34,229 nucleotides of DNA, taken from assembly GCF_000721495.1 (NCBI RefSeq), contig NZ_JOHY01000066.1:1-34229 (forward strand). The letters are read 5' to 3'. Positions 7,849 to 16,417 of the stretch are shown here, piece after piece. Numbering within the stretch: the first letter of the stretch is position 1; each line of letters starts with the position of its first letter. The notes beneath the pieces were generated by a model. It ran no database searches. It worked only from the letters and a program-made list of their open reading frames with translations, and was not told the origin of the DNA. Source of the stretch: Streptomyces sp. NRRL F-5123. GTDB lineage: Bacteria > Actinomycetota > Actinomycetes > Streptomycetales > Streptomycetaceae. The position numbers and the translations under genes were made by a program.

Positions 7849-8949
7849 GTGTCGAGACAGCGTCTCATCGCGTTCCTTGCCGCACTCGCGGCCGTCGTCG
7901 GGCTCGTCGTCCTGGTGCCGATGGCGTCCACCGCGTCGGCGGCCACCTGCGCGACCGCCTGGAATTCGTCCTCGGTCTACACCGGCGGCATGACCGCCTC
8001 GTACAGCAGCCACAACTGGCAGGCCAAGTGGTGGACGCAGGGCGAGACGCCCGGCGCCGCCGACGTCTGGGCCGACCAGGGCTCCTGCAGTGGCAGCAGC
8101 GGCGGCACGACCGGCGGGACCGGCACCGGGTGCAGTTACCCGGCGTGGGCCGCGGGCCGGGCGTACGTCACCGGCAACATCGTGCAATACACCAACGGCC
8201 TCTACTACATCGCGACCCACGACAACCCGGGCTACGACCCGACGATCAGCACCTGGTACTGGAGCCCGTACACCTGCACCGGCTCCGGCAGCACGGGTGG
8301 CAGCAGCGGCGGCACGACCCCGCCCTCCAGCGGATTCGTTGTCAGCGAGGCGCAGTTCAACCAGATGTTCCCGAACCGGAACTCCTTCTACACCTACAGC
8401 GGCCTGACCGCGGCGCTCGGCGCGTACCCCGGCTTCGCCAACACCGGCAGCGACACGGTGAAGAAGCAGGAGGCCGCGGCCTTCCTCGCCAACGTCAGCC
8501 ACGAGACGGGCGGCCTCGTCTACATCGTGGAGCAGAACACCGCCAACTACCCGCACTACTGCGACACCAGCCAGCCGTACGGCTGCCCCGCCGGGCAGTC
8601 GGCGTACTACGGCCGCGGCCCCATCCAGCTCAGCTGGAACTTCAACTACAAGGCCGCGGGCGACGCGTTGGGCATCGATCTGCTGGACAACCCGAACCTC
8701 GTGCAGAACGACTCGGCCGTCGCCTGGAAGACCGGGCTCTGGTACTGGAACACGCAGTCCGGCCCCGGCACGATGACCCCGCACAACGCGATGGTCAACG
8801 GTGCCGGCTTCGGTGAGACCATCCGCAGCATCAACGGCAGCATCGAGTGCAACGGCGGCAACCCGGCGCAGGTGCAGAGCCGCGTCAACGCCTACCTCTC
8901 CTTCACGTCCCTGCTGGGCGTGCCCGCGGGCAGCAACCTCTCCTGCTGA
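7849..8949 (+). CDS. Secreted chitinase, GH19 with two chitin-binding modules
   Basis: A 366-residue extracellular chitin hydrolase. A Sec signal peptide (1-31, ends ASA) is followed by two CBM5/12-type (ChtBD3) modules at about 34-80 and 95-143, each bounded by Cys and rich in Trp/Tyr (WNSSSVYTGG, AWAAGRAYVTGN), joined by GSSGGTT linkers. The GH19 domain runs from about 163 to the end: acid/base E219 in SHETGG, second Glu E228 in IVEQN, and the substrate-cleft signature YYGRGPIQLSWN. Two tandem binding modules before GH19 is an uncommon count; one is more usual. GTG 7849 has GAGGAG eight bases upstream; the in-frame upstream starts would spoil the signal peptide. Control by dre sites is visible at 7768-7799. 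Confidence 0.95.
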   Translation: MSRQRLIAFLAALAAVVGLVVLVPMASTASAATCATAWNSSSVYTGGMTASYSSHNWQAKWWTQGETPGAADVWADQGSCSGSSGGTTGGTGTGCSYPAWAAGRAYVTGNIVQYTNGLYYIATHDNPGYDPTISTWYWSPYTCTGSGSTGGSSGGTTPPSSGFVVSEAQFNQMFPNRNSFYTYSGLTAALGAYPGFANTGSDTVKKQEAAAFLANVSHETGGLVYIVEQNTANYPHYCDTSQPYGCPAGQSAYYGRGPIQLSWNFNYKAAGDALGIDLLDNPNLVQNDSAVAWKTGLWYWNTQSGPGTMTPHNAMVNGAGFGETIRSINGSIECNGGNPAQVQSRVNAYLSFTSLLGVPAGSNLSC

Positions 8950-8995
8950 GCCTCCCCCGCACCTCGGGCGCCTTCTCCGCCGAAGGGGTGACCTG

Positions 8996-9023
8996 CCGGG
9001 CATGTCCGGAACCGGATGCCCGG
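8996..9023. terminator. Stem-loop between chitinase and L,D-transpeptidase genes
   Basis: CCGGGCAT (8996-9003) pairs with ATGCCCGG (9016-9023) across a 12-base loop, about 45 bases after the chitinase stop. There is no U-tract. A -10-like TAGTAT follows at 9026-9031 and could begin the next transcript. Confidence 0.5.
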
Positions 9024-9115
9024 CCTTAGTATGTGTAGGCGCCAACGTGTTCTCGGGCACGTCCTCCCCTTGGCCGTAGACCAGTCCGTCCGCTTCGCCG
9101 CCCGAAGGATCACCC

Positions 9116-10144
9116 GTGGCCGTTCCCGCCCTCTCGCTTCCGCCGCGCTCCCGCGCGCTGCTCGCCGCCGCCGGCGCCGCGGGCGCGCTGCTGCTGGCCG
9201 TCGGCTGCGGGGCCGCGAGCAGCGACGCGGCGGGTACGGGGGCGCCCACCGCGCGGGCCGCGGCGGACCGGGACGCGCCTGAGGCGCGGGCGTCGACGTC
9301 CGTGCCCGCGTCGCCCTCCGCATCCGCATCCGCATCCGCCTCCGCGCCGGCCACGCCGTCCGACTCGGCCACCGCCTCCGCGACCCCGTCCCGTACGGCC
9401 TCCGGGTCGCCGGGCCCGCGCACGAAGGCGCCCGCGGCCACCACGTCGCCCGCCTCGTCCGGCAAGCGGTCCGGAAGCTCCTCCGCGAGCGGGAGCGGGA
9501 CCGGGACCGGGACCGGGAGCGGCGGCTCCGGCGGCGACACGGCACCGCACTTCCCCGTCCCCGTCACGGTCGGCAACGCCACCCAGGTGATCACCGTCGA
9601 AGCGAGCGGCTCGTACGCCACCGTGACGGCGTGGGACAAGGGACCGGCGGGCTGGAAGGCGGAGTTCAGCACCACCGCGGGCCGGGTCGGCTCGGCCGGG
9701 GTCGTCAACGGGACGACCCGCAAGCAGAATTCGTCCACGACCCCGTCCGGGACGTACACCCTCACCGAGGGCTTCGGCGTCGCCGCGAGCGGCACCGCGA
9801 TGCCCTACCACCGGGTCGGCGCGGACGACTGGTGGGTCGAGGACCCGCAGTCCGCGTACTACAACTCCCTGCACAGCGCCCAGGGGGCGGACTTCCCCCT
9901 CACGGAGGCGGGCGACCGCGGCAGCGAGCACCTGATCGACCACCCGACGCAGTACGCCGAGGCGCTCGTGATCGACTACAACCGTTGGCCCGCGGTCCCC
10001 GGCCGCGGAGCGGGCATCTTCCTGCACGTCAACGGCGCGGGGGCGACGGCCGGTTGCGTGTCCGTCCCCCGCGCGACGATGGACCGCGTCATGAGCTGGA
10101 TCAAGCCCTCGGCCCACCCCCGTATCGCCATCGCCGCCGGCTGA
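9116..10144 (+). CDS. L,D-transpeptidase (YkuD-like) lipoprotein
   Basis: A 342-residue exported protein. The hydrophobic N-terminus ends in a lipobox-like AVGC with lipidation Cys at 31. Residues 32-145 are a Ser/Ala/Thr/Pro-rich stalk that includes (SA)n encoded by a TCCGCA hexanucleotide microsatellite (9317-9346). The catalytic domain fills the rest and ends with FLHVNGAGATAGCVSVPRA: H304 and the nucleophile C314 in the [S/T]xGC-type motif. The family makes 3-3 crosslinks in peptidoglycan or attaches groups to meso-DAP; the exact reaction here is unknown. GTG 9116 has AAGGA seven bases upstream. It lies downstream of the chitinase but with its own apparent promoter. Confidence 0.85.
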   Translation: MAVPALSLPPRSRALLAAAGAAGALLLAVGCGAASSDAAGTGAPTARAAADRDAPEARASTSVPASPSASASASASAPATPSDSATASATPSRTASGSPGPRTKAPAATTSPASSGKRSGSSSASGSGTGTGTGSGGSGGDTAPHFPVPVTVGNATQVITVEASGSYATVTAWDKGPAGWKAEFSTTAGRVGSAGVVNGTTRKQNSSTTPSGTYTLTEGFGVAASGTAMPYHRVGADDWWVEDPQSAYYNSLHSAQGADFPLTEAGDRGSEHLIDHPTQYAEALVIDYNRWPAVPGRGAGIFLHVNGAGATAGCVSVPRATMDRVMSWIKPSAHPRIAIAAG

Positions 10145-10406
10145 GCGGGCCCGCGGGGAAATCCGGTTCCGCGCCACCCCGCCCCCGGGCTAGGGTCGCG
10201 GCGGAACGACGAACCCGGCGAGGAGCGAGGACGTGGTCGGTAGAACGAGCGCGCGTTGACGCCATAGGCCGTGACCGGCCCGTCATCGCGTGCTGCCCCT
10301 GGTAGTCGGCGCGGCACAGCGAGCCCCTTTCCTCTTTTCCCGCACCGCCGGTGCGCCGTCCGCGCGCCCGGCGGCGGGCCTCGTCCGCCGCACCTGAGGG
10401 ACCGCC

Positions 10407-11729
10407 GTGCCGTACCCCGCCACCCCCGCCGTACCCGATTCCGCCCGCCGTCCGGCCCCGGGCCTGCTGCGGGACGCCGACTTCCGCCGGCTGTGGGCGG
10501 GCCAGACGGCCTCCCAGCTCGGCGAGCACGCAACTCTCGTCGTCCTGCCGCTCCTTGCCGTCCTGACGCTCGACGCGGGACCCGGCGAGCTGGGCGTCCT
10601 GCGCGCGGTGGGGCAGACCCCGGCGCTGCTGCTCGCGCTCCTCGCCGGCGCGTGGGTGGACCGGTGGCGGACCCGTACGACGATGGTGCTCGCGGACGCG
10701 GGCCGCGCCCTGCTGCTGGGCGCCGCGCCCCTCGCCGGAATCCTGGGCGGGCTCGGCCTGCCCGCCCTGTTCGGACTCGCCTTCGCCGTCGGGGCACTGT
10801 CCGTCTTCTTCGACGTGGCCTACCAGACCTCGCTCGTCCGGCTGGTGGAACGCGATCTGCTGGTACGCGGCAACAGCGCACTGGAGGGCAGCCGTTCGGC
10901 GGCGCAGACCGGCGGCCCCGCACTCGGCGGCGCGCTGGTGTCCGCGCTGTCCGCGCCGGTCGCCGCCGCTTCCGGCGGGCTGCTGTTCGCGCTGTCCTTC
11001 CTGTCGATCCGGCGGATCAGGCGAGCCGAGGCGCTCCCGCCGCGCGCGGCCGACCGCCCGCGGGCCCGGCAGCAGATCGGCGAGGGCCTGCGGTTCGTCG
11101 CGGGCGAGCCGCTGCTGCGGGCCGTCTGCATGGCGTCGGCCGCCTTCCAGCTCTCCTTCGCGGCCATGACGACCGTCTACCTGCTCTTCCTGCCACGGGA
11201 GTTGCACCTGTCAGGCGCCGTCGTCGGCCTCGCGCTCGCCGCGACCGGGCCGGGGGCGCTGCTCGGCTCGCTGCTGGCGGCCCGGCTGCCGCGCCGCTTC
11301 GGCTACGGCACGGTCGTCGTGTGCGCGGCGGCCCTCGGCGACGGGGCCTTCCTGTGCGTGCCCGCTCTGCACGGCCCCCCTCGGGTGACCGTCCCCGCGC
11401 TCGTCGCGGTCGGCCTGCTGTTCGGGGGCGGCGGGCAGTTGGTGAACGTCGCCCTCATGGCGGTCCGGCAGGCCGTCACCCCGGACGCGATGCAGGGCCG
11501 GGCCGCCGCGACGATCGGCTTCACCGGCATGGGGACGGCCCCGCTCGGCTCCCTGCTCGGCGGATTCCTCGCGGACGCGCTCGGGCTGCGCACCGGCCTG
11601 CTGGTCACGGCCGCCGCCATGCTGCTCTCCCCGGTCCTGCTGGCTCTCTCCCCGCTCGGCCGACTGGGCCGCGAACTCCCGTCAGCCGCAGGCGTGTCGG
11701 TGGCCGTGCCGCGGCCGCGAAAGCCGTAG
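10407..11729 (+). CDS. MFS transporter, DHA3/EntS-like
   Basis: A 440-residue, roughly 12-segment inner-membrane transporter. The N-terminus LLRDADFRRLWAGQTASQLGEH and the loop motif GAWVDRWRTRTTM after TM2 are typical of the DHA3 (macrolide/siderophore exporter) branch. The central loop between TM6 and TM7 is short and basic (RRIRRAEALPPRAADRPRARQQIGEGLRFV), also typical of this branch. GTG 10407 follows GAGGG at good spacing. The 262-base gap upstream separates it from the L,D-transpeptidase gene; TAGGGT (10191-10196) could be a -10 element. There is no adjacent regulator. The substrate is unknown. Confidence 0.9.
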   Translation: MPYPATPAVPDSARRPAPGLLRDADFRRLWAGQTASQLGEHATLVVLPLLAVLTLDAGPGELGVLRAVGQTPALLLALLAGAWVDRWRTRTTMVLADAGRALLLGAAPLAGILGGLGLPALFGLAFAVGALSVFFDVAYQTSLVRLVERDLLVRGNSALEGSRSAAQTGGPALGGALVSALSAPVAAASGGLLFALSFLSIRRIRRAEALPPRAADRPRARQQIGEGLRFVAGEPLLRAVCMASAAFQLSFAAMTTVYLLFLPRELHLSGAVVGLALAATGPGALLGSLLAARLPRRFGYGTVVVCAAALGDGAFLCVPALHGPPRVTVPALVAVGLLFGGGGQLVNVALMAVRQAVTPDAMQGRAAATIGFTGMGTAPLGSLLGGFLADALGLRTGLLVTAAAMLLSPVLLALSPLGRLGRELPSAAGVSVAVPRPRKP

Positions 11730-11750
11730 CCCGCGCGGGCGGGGCCTCAA

Positions 11751-11763
11751 TACCCTTGCGGGC
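11751..11763 (+). promoter_or_regulatory. Leaderless promoter (-10 region) of the zinc-ribbon gene
   Basis: TACCCT (11751-11756) lies 8-13 bases before ATG 11764 and there is no ribosome-binding site. This is the same geometry as at 2109-2121. Confidence 0.5.
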
Positions 11764-12135
11764 ATGTGCTTCTACGCCGTCGCCCACTACAAGCTGCACT
11801 ACGTCTGCCTCGCCTGCCGGGTGAGCTTCAAGCGCCACGGCGGCGCGAACTGCCCGCGCTGCGGGCGGGAGATGCTGTGCGCCGGGCACGACTTCGCCGT
11901 CCCGCGCCGCCGGGACGTGCGGGGCTGGTCGGTGGTCGCGGTGGTGCTGCGCGCGGGGCTGCGGTACGAGGGGCTGTCCGGCTGCGGGTGCGGCAAGGAG
12001 CCGGAGTACCGGCCGCGGACGAGGGCGCAGGTGCGGGTGCGGAAGGCCGTCGCGGCGCGGGAGGGTGCACCGCTGGCCGAGGTGCTGTCCCGCCCCGAGC
12101 CGGGCGAGCCGATGATGGGGCGCCGGTCGCGGTGA
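11764..12135 (+). CDS. Small zinc-ribbon protein of unknown function
   Basis: A 123-residue basic cytoplasmic protein. Residues 15-33 form a treble-clef or zinc-ribbon candidate with four Cys (C15-x2-C18 and C30-x2-C33, CLACRVSF...CPRCGREM). The centre has a strand-rich block (RGWSVVAVVLRAGLRYEG) and a GCGCG turn. The C-terminal third is basic (RPRTRAQVRVRKAVAAREG). I recognise it only as an actinobacterial conserved-hypothetical type; nucleic-acid binding is possible but not shown. The ATG appears leaderless. The spacing suggests a stand-alone gene between the MFS exporter and the repeat tract. Confidence 0.7.
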   Translation: MCFYAVAHYKLHYVCLACRVSFKRHGGANCPRCGREMLCAGHDFAVPRRRDVRGWSVVAVVLRAGLRYEGLSGCGCGKEPEYRPRTRAQVRVRKAVAAREGAPLAEVLSRPEPGEPMMGRRSR

Positions 12136-12536
12136 GGGGCCGGGCGGCGCCCGCGGCGGGGGGTGAGGGGGTGGGCCCGGCGGTGGGTACGGGCGCTGGC
12201 CCGGCGGTGGGCTCGGCGACGGGTTCGGGTGATGGCCCGGCGGTGGGTTCGGGTGCGGGCTCGGCGACGGGTACGGGCGGTGGGTTCGGCGGTGGGTTCG
12301 GGTGCGGGCTCGGCGACGGGTACGGGCGCGGCCCGGCGGTGGCCCCCGACCCGGGCCGGTAGCGCTCCCGGTCGCCGGTCCGGTGCCGGGGTCTGCCGTG
12401 GCTCGGCGGGCGGCCCTGGCGGGTGAGCCCGGTGCCGGTGCCGGTGCCGGTGCCGGGTCCGGATGCGGGCGCGGGCCGGGAGGGGTCCCGCCCGCCGGAG
12501 TACGTTCGGTCCACGTGGTCAGGGGAGGGCGGGCGG
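12136..12536. repeat. G-rich imperfect repeat tract without a supported gene
   Basis: The tract 12150-12360 is built from short units such as CCCGGCGGTGGG and GGTTCGGGTGCGGG. A 38-bp copy is identical at 12242-12279 and 12291-12328. A GGTGCC microsatellite follows at about 12429-12455. Any frame through it reads as low-complexity Gly or Pro runs. Runs of GGG on one strand could form G-quadruplexes. Near its end, TACGTT (12501-12506) could be a -10 element for the pentapeptide gene. Confidence 0.7.
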
Positions 12537-13556
12537 ATGCGCGGGCGGTGGGGGCGGTGGTGGGTGCTGGGGCTGGTCGGGGCCGCCGGGGTCACCGGCG
12601 GGGTGCTGCTGATCCTCGGGCCGCTGTCGTGGCTGGTCGCCGGGGGCAGCGTGCGCGCCCTGCACGGCAAGGACCAGGCCGACGCGGTCAACGCCGTACG
12701 GCAGACCGTGCTCGCGGCCTTCGCGGGCGCCACCGTCTTCGTGAGCCTCGCGTACACCGCGCGCACGTACGTCCTGACCCGGCGCGGGCAGGTGACCGAG
12801 CGCTTCCGGGCCTCCGTCGAGCAGCTCGCGTCCCCGCACACCGAGGTGCGGCTCGGCGGCATCTACAGCCTGGAGCACGTGCTCGCCGAGTCGGAGCAGG
12901 ACCACGACGCGGTGGTGGGCGTGCTCGCCGCGTACGTACGCAACCGCACCGGCGCCGAGCCGGGCCCGCCGGCCGTGCTGCCCGCGGTGCGCAACGCCGG
13001 GCGGCCGATGCCGGAGTGGGGGACGCAGCCCCCGCAGGACGTGCAGGCCGCGGTGGACGTGCTGGCGCGCCGCCCCCGGCGCCCGGAGGTCCGCCGGGTC
13101 GACCTGCGGGGGGCCGTGCTCGTGGGGCTGAGCCTGCGCGCGTTCGAGTTCGCCGCGCCGCCGCGGCTCTCGCCGGCGTTCCTGACGGCGGCTGACCTGC
13201 GGCGGGCCGACCTGCGCGGGGTGGAATTCCACCGCTCGATCCTGAACGGTGCCGACCTGCGCCGGGCGAACCTGGCCGGTGCCCGGCTCGCGGGCGTACC
13301 CCTGTCGGGCGCCGATCTGCGGGAGGCGATCCTGGTGGACGCGGACCTGGGGGACGCCGACCTCTCCCGCGCCGACCTGCGCGACGCGTCCGGGCTCACC
13401 GCCGAGCAGCTCGCCGGCGCCCATCTCGACGCAGAGACCCGGCTGCCGCCCGAGTTGGCCGCCGACCCCTGGGTCGCCGCGCGGCTCGCGGAGTGCGCGG
13501 CCTGGACGCCGGTCCGCACCTCGAACGGCCCGCCGCCCACGTCCCGCCCCCTGTGA
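12537..13556 (+). CDS. Membrane-anchored pentapeptide-repeat protein
   Basis: A 339-residue protein with two N-terminal membrane helices (about 9-37 and 57-79). A cytoplasmic region conserved in such proteins follows (ERFRASVEQLASPHTEVRLGGIYSLEHV). Pentapeptide repeats of the A(D/N)LxX type lie at about 188-285 (ADLRRADLRGVEF...NGADLRRANLAGARL...GADLREA...DADLSRADL), expected to fold as a right-handed quadrilateral beta-helix. The function is unknown; such proteins scaffold membrane complexes or, in the Qnr group, mimic DNA, but the membrane anchor makes Qnr-like action unlikely. ATG 12537 has a GGGGAGGG upstream; an in-frame ATG/GTG further up would only add Pro-Val repeats. Its stop abuts the stop of the convergent marR-like gene with no gap. 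Confidence 0.82.
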   Translation: MRGRWGRWWVLGLVGAAGVTGGVLLILGPLSWLVAGGSVRALHGKDQADAVNAVRQTVLAAFAGATVFVSLAYTARTYVLTRRGQVTERFRASVEQLASPHTEVRLGGIYSLEHVLAESEQDHDAVVGVLAAYVRNRTGAEPGPPAVLPAVRNAGRPMPEWGTQPPQDVQAAVDVLARRPRRPEVRRVDLRGAVLVGLSLRAFEFAAPPRLSPAFLTAADLRRADLRGVEFHRSILNGADLRRANLAGARLAGVPLSGADLREAILVDADLGDADLSRADLRDASGLTAEQLAGAHLDAETRLPPELAADPWVAARLAECAAWTPVRTSNGPPPTSRPL

Positions 13557-14012
13557 TCAGTCGGCCGGTGCCGGTGGCGCGTCCGGCACGGACTCGCGCA
13601 GCTTCGCGAGCAGCTCCAGCAGCAGCGTGCGCTGCTCGCCGCCCAGGCTCGCGGTGGCCGTCGCGAGCGCGGCGCGGTCGATGTCCTCGGCCCGCGCGTG
13701 CGTCGTACGCCCCAGGTCGGTGAGCTTCAGCAGATAGGCGCGGCGGTCGGTGGGGTGCCGGCGGCGCTCGACCAGGCCCTCCCGCTCCAGGGCGTCGACC
13801 AGCGACGTCACGGTGCGGGCGGCGACGCCGAGCGCGTCGCCGAGGTCGCGCATGCGCAGCGGCTCGTCCGTGGTGGACAGGGCTCTGAGCAGGCGCAGCC
13901 GGGACACGGACAGGCCGTGGCAATGCAGTTGCGCGTCGACGTACGTGCGCAGCCGCACCGTCGTCCTGAAGAGGTCGTCGACCAGTACGTCGCTGCTCCG
14001 GATGTCCACCAC
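13557..14012 (-). CDS. MarR-family transcriptional regulator
   Basis: A 151-residue winged-helix regulator. The helix-turn-helix and wing are evident at about 50-105 (LRMRDLGDALGVAARTVTSLVDALEREGLVERRRHPTDRRAYLLKLT), flanked by the dimerisation helices. The frame begins with two GTG codons (14012 and 14009); AAGGAG lies about 14 bases upstream of the first, so the start is not certain. It is divergent from a DHA2 exporter with a 271-base spacer holding overlapping palindromes. Repression of the exporter with release by its substrate is the expected arrangement (inference). Confidence 0.92.
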   Translation of the reverse strand: MVDIRSSDVLVDDLFRTTVRLRTYVDAQLHCHGLSVSRLRLLRALSTTDEPLRMRDLGDALGVAARTVTSLVDALEREGLVERRRHPTDRRAYLLKLTDLGRTTHARAEDIDRAALATATASLGGEQRTLLLELLAKLRESVPDAPPAPAD

Positions 14013-14074
14013 TGGGTCGCGTCTCGCTCCTTCCGCGCCCCCGTGCCGATGGCGCGTTCACGTGTTGTGTGCCG

Positions 14075-14093
14075 ACTCATAGTGAGTAGACTC
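14075..14093. promoter_or_regulatory. Putative MarR operator
   Basis: ACTCATAGTGAGT (14075-14087) is a palindrome with 5-bp arms. It overlaps the palindrome GAGTAGACTC (14084-14093). TAGACT inside it also resembles a -10 box for the exporter direction, so a bound MarR dimer would block the promoter. Confidence 0.6.
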
Positions 14094-14283
14094 AGCATAT
14101 CGGGCGCGCGGCTCGATCCGTCCGTGCGCCCGCGTATGCCCGCACACGTACGTACACCCGTAAGCGATTACGGTTCACCTCGCCGTTCCGCTGACCCCGC
14201 CGATTTCCCGCAGCACCCGCCGCCACCCGCCGACGGACCACCCACCCGCCACGCACACCCCGGGCCCCCGGGGGAGGAGGACC

Positions 14284-15747
14284 ATGCCCGGCCGACGCCT
14301 CAACCAGCGCCTGGTCGTACCCACCATGTTCGTCGCCACGTTCTTCCTCGTGGTGATGGACGGGGCGATCACGACCGTCGCGCTGCCCTCGATCGCCCGC
14401 CAGTTCGGTGTGACGGCGGCCGGGGCGGACAGCGTGGCCGTGGTCTACCCGGTGTGCGTCGGCATCACCATCCCCGTCTCCGGCTGGCTCGGCGACCGCT
14501 TCGGCGGCAAGCCGGTGCTGCTGACGGCGATGAGCCTGTTCACGCTCGCGAGCGCGCTGTGCGGGATGGCCGACAGCCTCGGCCAGCTCGTCGTCTTCCG
14601 CGGGCTCCAGGGCCTCTCGGGCGGCCTGCTCACCCCGGTCGCGGCCGCGATGCTCTTCCGCACGTTCAGCCCCGCCGAGCGCGTCCGCGCCTCCCGCGTC
14701 ATGATCATCCCGCAGCAGATGGCCCCGGCGGTCGCGCCCATGCTCGGCGGCGTCCTCGTCGACAGCATCTCCTGGCGCTGGGTCTTCTACGTCAACCTCC
14801 CCTTCGGCATCGCCGCCCTCCTCTTCGGCCTGCTCTTCCTCGACAACCCCCGGCACGGCGACCCCGGCCGCCTCGACGTGCCCGGCCTGCTGCTCTCCGC
14901 GGGCGCGCTGTCGCTGGTGATGTACGGGGTCTCCGAAGGCGCCGCGCACGGCTGGGGCAGCCCGCTCATCGCCGGCAGCCTCGCGCTCGGCGCGGCGCTG
15001 CTCGTGGCGACCGTCGTCGTCGAACTGCGCAAGCCCGCGCCCGCGCTGCGGCTGCGCCTCTTCAAGGACGCGCTCTTCCGCGACACGAAGGTCCTCGGCC
15101 TCATCGGCATCATCCCCTTCATGGGCGCGATGTACGCGGCGCCGCTCTTCCTCCAGGAGGCGCGCGGCGCGACGGCCCTGGAGTCCGGCAGCGCGACCTT
15201 CACCGAGGCCTTCGGCGTGCTGCTGACCGTGCAGCTGGCCTCGCGCGTCTTCGACCGGTTCGGGCCGCGGCTGATCATCGCGAGCGGGCTCGCGTGCGTC
15301 GCCACCGTGCTGGCCGTGATGACGGTGACGGTCGGGGCCGACACCGGGCCGTGGTCCTTCCGGATCTACATGTTCCTGCTGGGCCTGGGCATGGGCGCGG
15401 TCTTCATGCCGCTCACCGTCGCCTCCTTCGCGACGATCGGCAAGGAGGACATGGGGCAGGCGTCGACGCTCGGCAGCGTCATCGCCCAGCTGTCCATGGC
15501 CCTGGCCCCGGCCCTGGTCGCCACGCTCCTCATCGCCAACACGCCCTCGACCGAGCACGTCGCCCCGGCCTCGGCCTACCACACGGTCTACCTCGTGCTG
15601 ACGGTGATGGCCTTCGTGTCCGTGCTCTTCACCCTCACGATCCGCGACGCCCCGGCGCGGCACTCCCCGCCGCCGTCGGCCGGCTCCGGGGGCCCGCGGA
15701 CACCTTTCCGCCGCCGGGCGGAGGCGGGCAGCACGGAGCTGGGCTGA
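14284..15747 (+). CDS. MFS transporter, DHA2 (EmrB/QacA-type) drug exporter
   Basis: A 487-residue transporter with about 14 membrane segments. DHA2 landmarks are present: VVMDGAITTVALPSIARQFG in TM1, motif A GWLGDRFGGKPVLL, and motif C followed by the family signature (APMLGGVLVDSISWRWVFYVNLPFG). ATG 14284 has GGAGGAGG just upstream. The C-terminal 30 residues are a polar Pro/Ser-rich tail. The divergent marR-like gene and the operator in between indicate substrate-induced multidrug or metabolite efflux. The substrate is unknown. Confidence 0.94.
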   Translation: MPGRRLNQRLVVPTMFVATFFLVVMDGAITTVALPSIARQFGVTAAGADSVAVVYPVCVGITIPVSGWLGDRFGGKPVLLTAMSLFTLASALCGMADSLGQLVVFRGLQGLSGGLLTPVAAAMLFRTFSPAERVRASRVMIIPQQMAPAVAPMLGGVLVDSISWRWVFYVNLPFGIAALLFGLLFLDNPRHGDPGRLDVPGLLLSAGALSLVMYGVSEGAAHGWGSPLIAGSLALGAALLVATVVVELRKPAPALRLRLFKDALFRDTKVLGLIGIIPFMGAMYAAPLFLQEARGATALESGSATFTEAFGVLLTVQLASRVFDRFGPRLIIASGLACVATVLAVMTVTVGADTGPWSFRIYMFLLGLGMGAVFMPLTVASFATIGKEDMGQASTLGSVIAQLSMALAPALVATLLIANTPSTEHVAPASAYHTVYLVLTVMAFVSVLFTLTIRDAPARHSPPPSAGSGGPRTPFRRRAEAGSTELG

Positions 15748-15772
15748 GGGCGTTCCCGACCCGTCCGGGCCG

Positions 15773-16335
15773 GTGGGGGCTGTCGGGTGGGGCCTGGGCT
15801 CGCGCGGGTGGGCTTCCCGCCCCTTCGAGTCCTTCCGCGGCCCGCCCCGCACCGGCCGCACCGGCCGCACCGACCGCGACGACCGCGACGACACCGCGCT
15901 GCTGCGTGCGCGGGAGGTGCTGGAGGCGAGCCGCGCCGCGTGGCACGCCGAGCCGCGCTCGTACGACGCGGAGCGCCGCCTCGCCAAGAGGGGCGGCGCC
16001 CGCAGCCCGCACCCGGCCGCGCGCAACCCGTACGAGGCGATGGGCCTGCGGTGGGCGGCGGCCCCGCGCGAGGGCGCCCCGCACGCCCTCGCCCACATCC
16101 CGGGCCGGGGCTGGACCGGCCTCGCCGGGGACGACCCGGCGGGCGCCGAGCTGAAGCCGTACGTCACGCCTGCCTCGCGGCGGGCGGCCCGCTCCCGCCC
16201 GGGCGGCGGGAAGAGCCGGCCGACTGCGTACGGCGGCTGCGCGAGCGCGCGCCGGGGACGTCGCCCCGTACCCGCGGGCTGCTGCGGGCGGCGTGGCACG
16301 TGGAGGTCGCGGCCTCCGGACCCGTCTCCGGCTGA
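15773..16335 (+). pseudogene. Hypothetical gene split by a single-base frameshift
   Basis: Two frames show strong third-position GC and protein-like composition in succession. From about 15885 to 16165 the first frame reads ALLRAREVLEASRAAWHAEP...NPYEAMGLRWA...HALAHIPGRGW...ELKPYV. From about 16170 the second reads CLAAGGPLPPG...DCVRRLRERAPG...LLRAAWHVEVAASG and stops at 16335. One extra G after ACG near 16168 would restore one frame (KPYVTACLAAGG). It is either a real frameshift mutation or a sequence error. The restored product would be roughly 150-185 residues, soluble, of a family I do not recognise. The start is uncertain: GTG 15773 is the first in frame but has no clear ribosome-binding site. 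Confidence 0.5.
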
Positions 16336-16417
16336 GGCGTGTTACGTCTCCGGGCGGCTCATCGTCGGACGAGTGAAGGCAGCACTTCACGCATCGACGA
16401 CGAGAGGGAGGCCCCCC

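Noticed and set aside
7555..9795. 746-residue minus-strand frame opposite the chitinase and L,D-transpeptidase
   Set aside because: It covers two well-supported plus-strand genes and shows only compositional bias.
12132..12362. Gly-rich 76-residue frame starting at GTG 12132, overlapping the zinc-ribbon stop by GTGA
   Set aside because: The overlap looks tempting, but the product is only the repeat tract in translation, with no ribosome-binding site.
12150..12362. CRISPR-like repetition
   Set aside because: Units are short, contiguous and degenerate with no unique spacers of constant length; the 24082 array also has no spacers.
14092..16299. 735-residue minus-strand frame opposite the DHA2 exporter
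   Set aside because: Its sequence is His/Arg/Glu-rich shadow coding with no domain; the plus-strand gene has clear DHA2 signatures.
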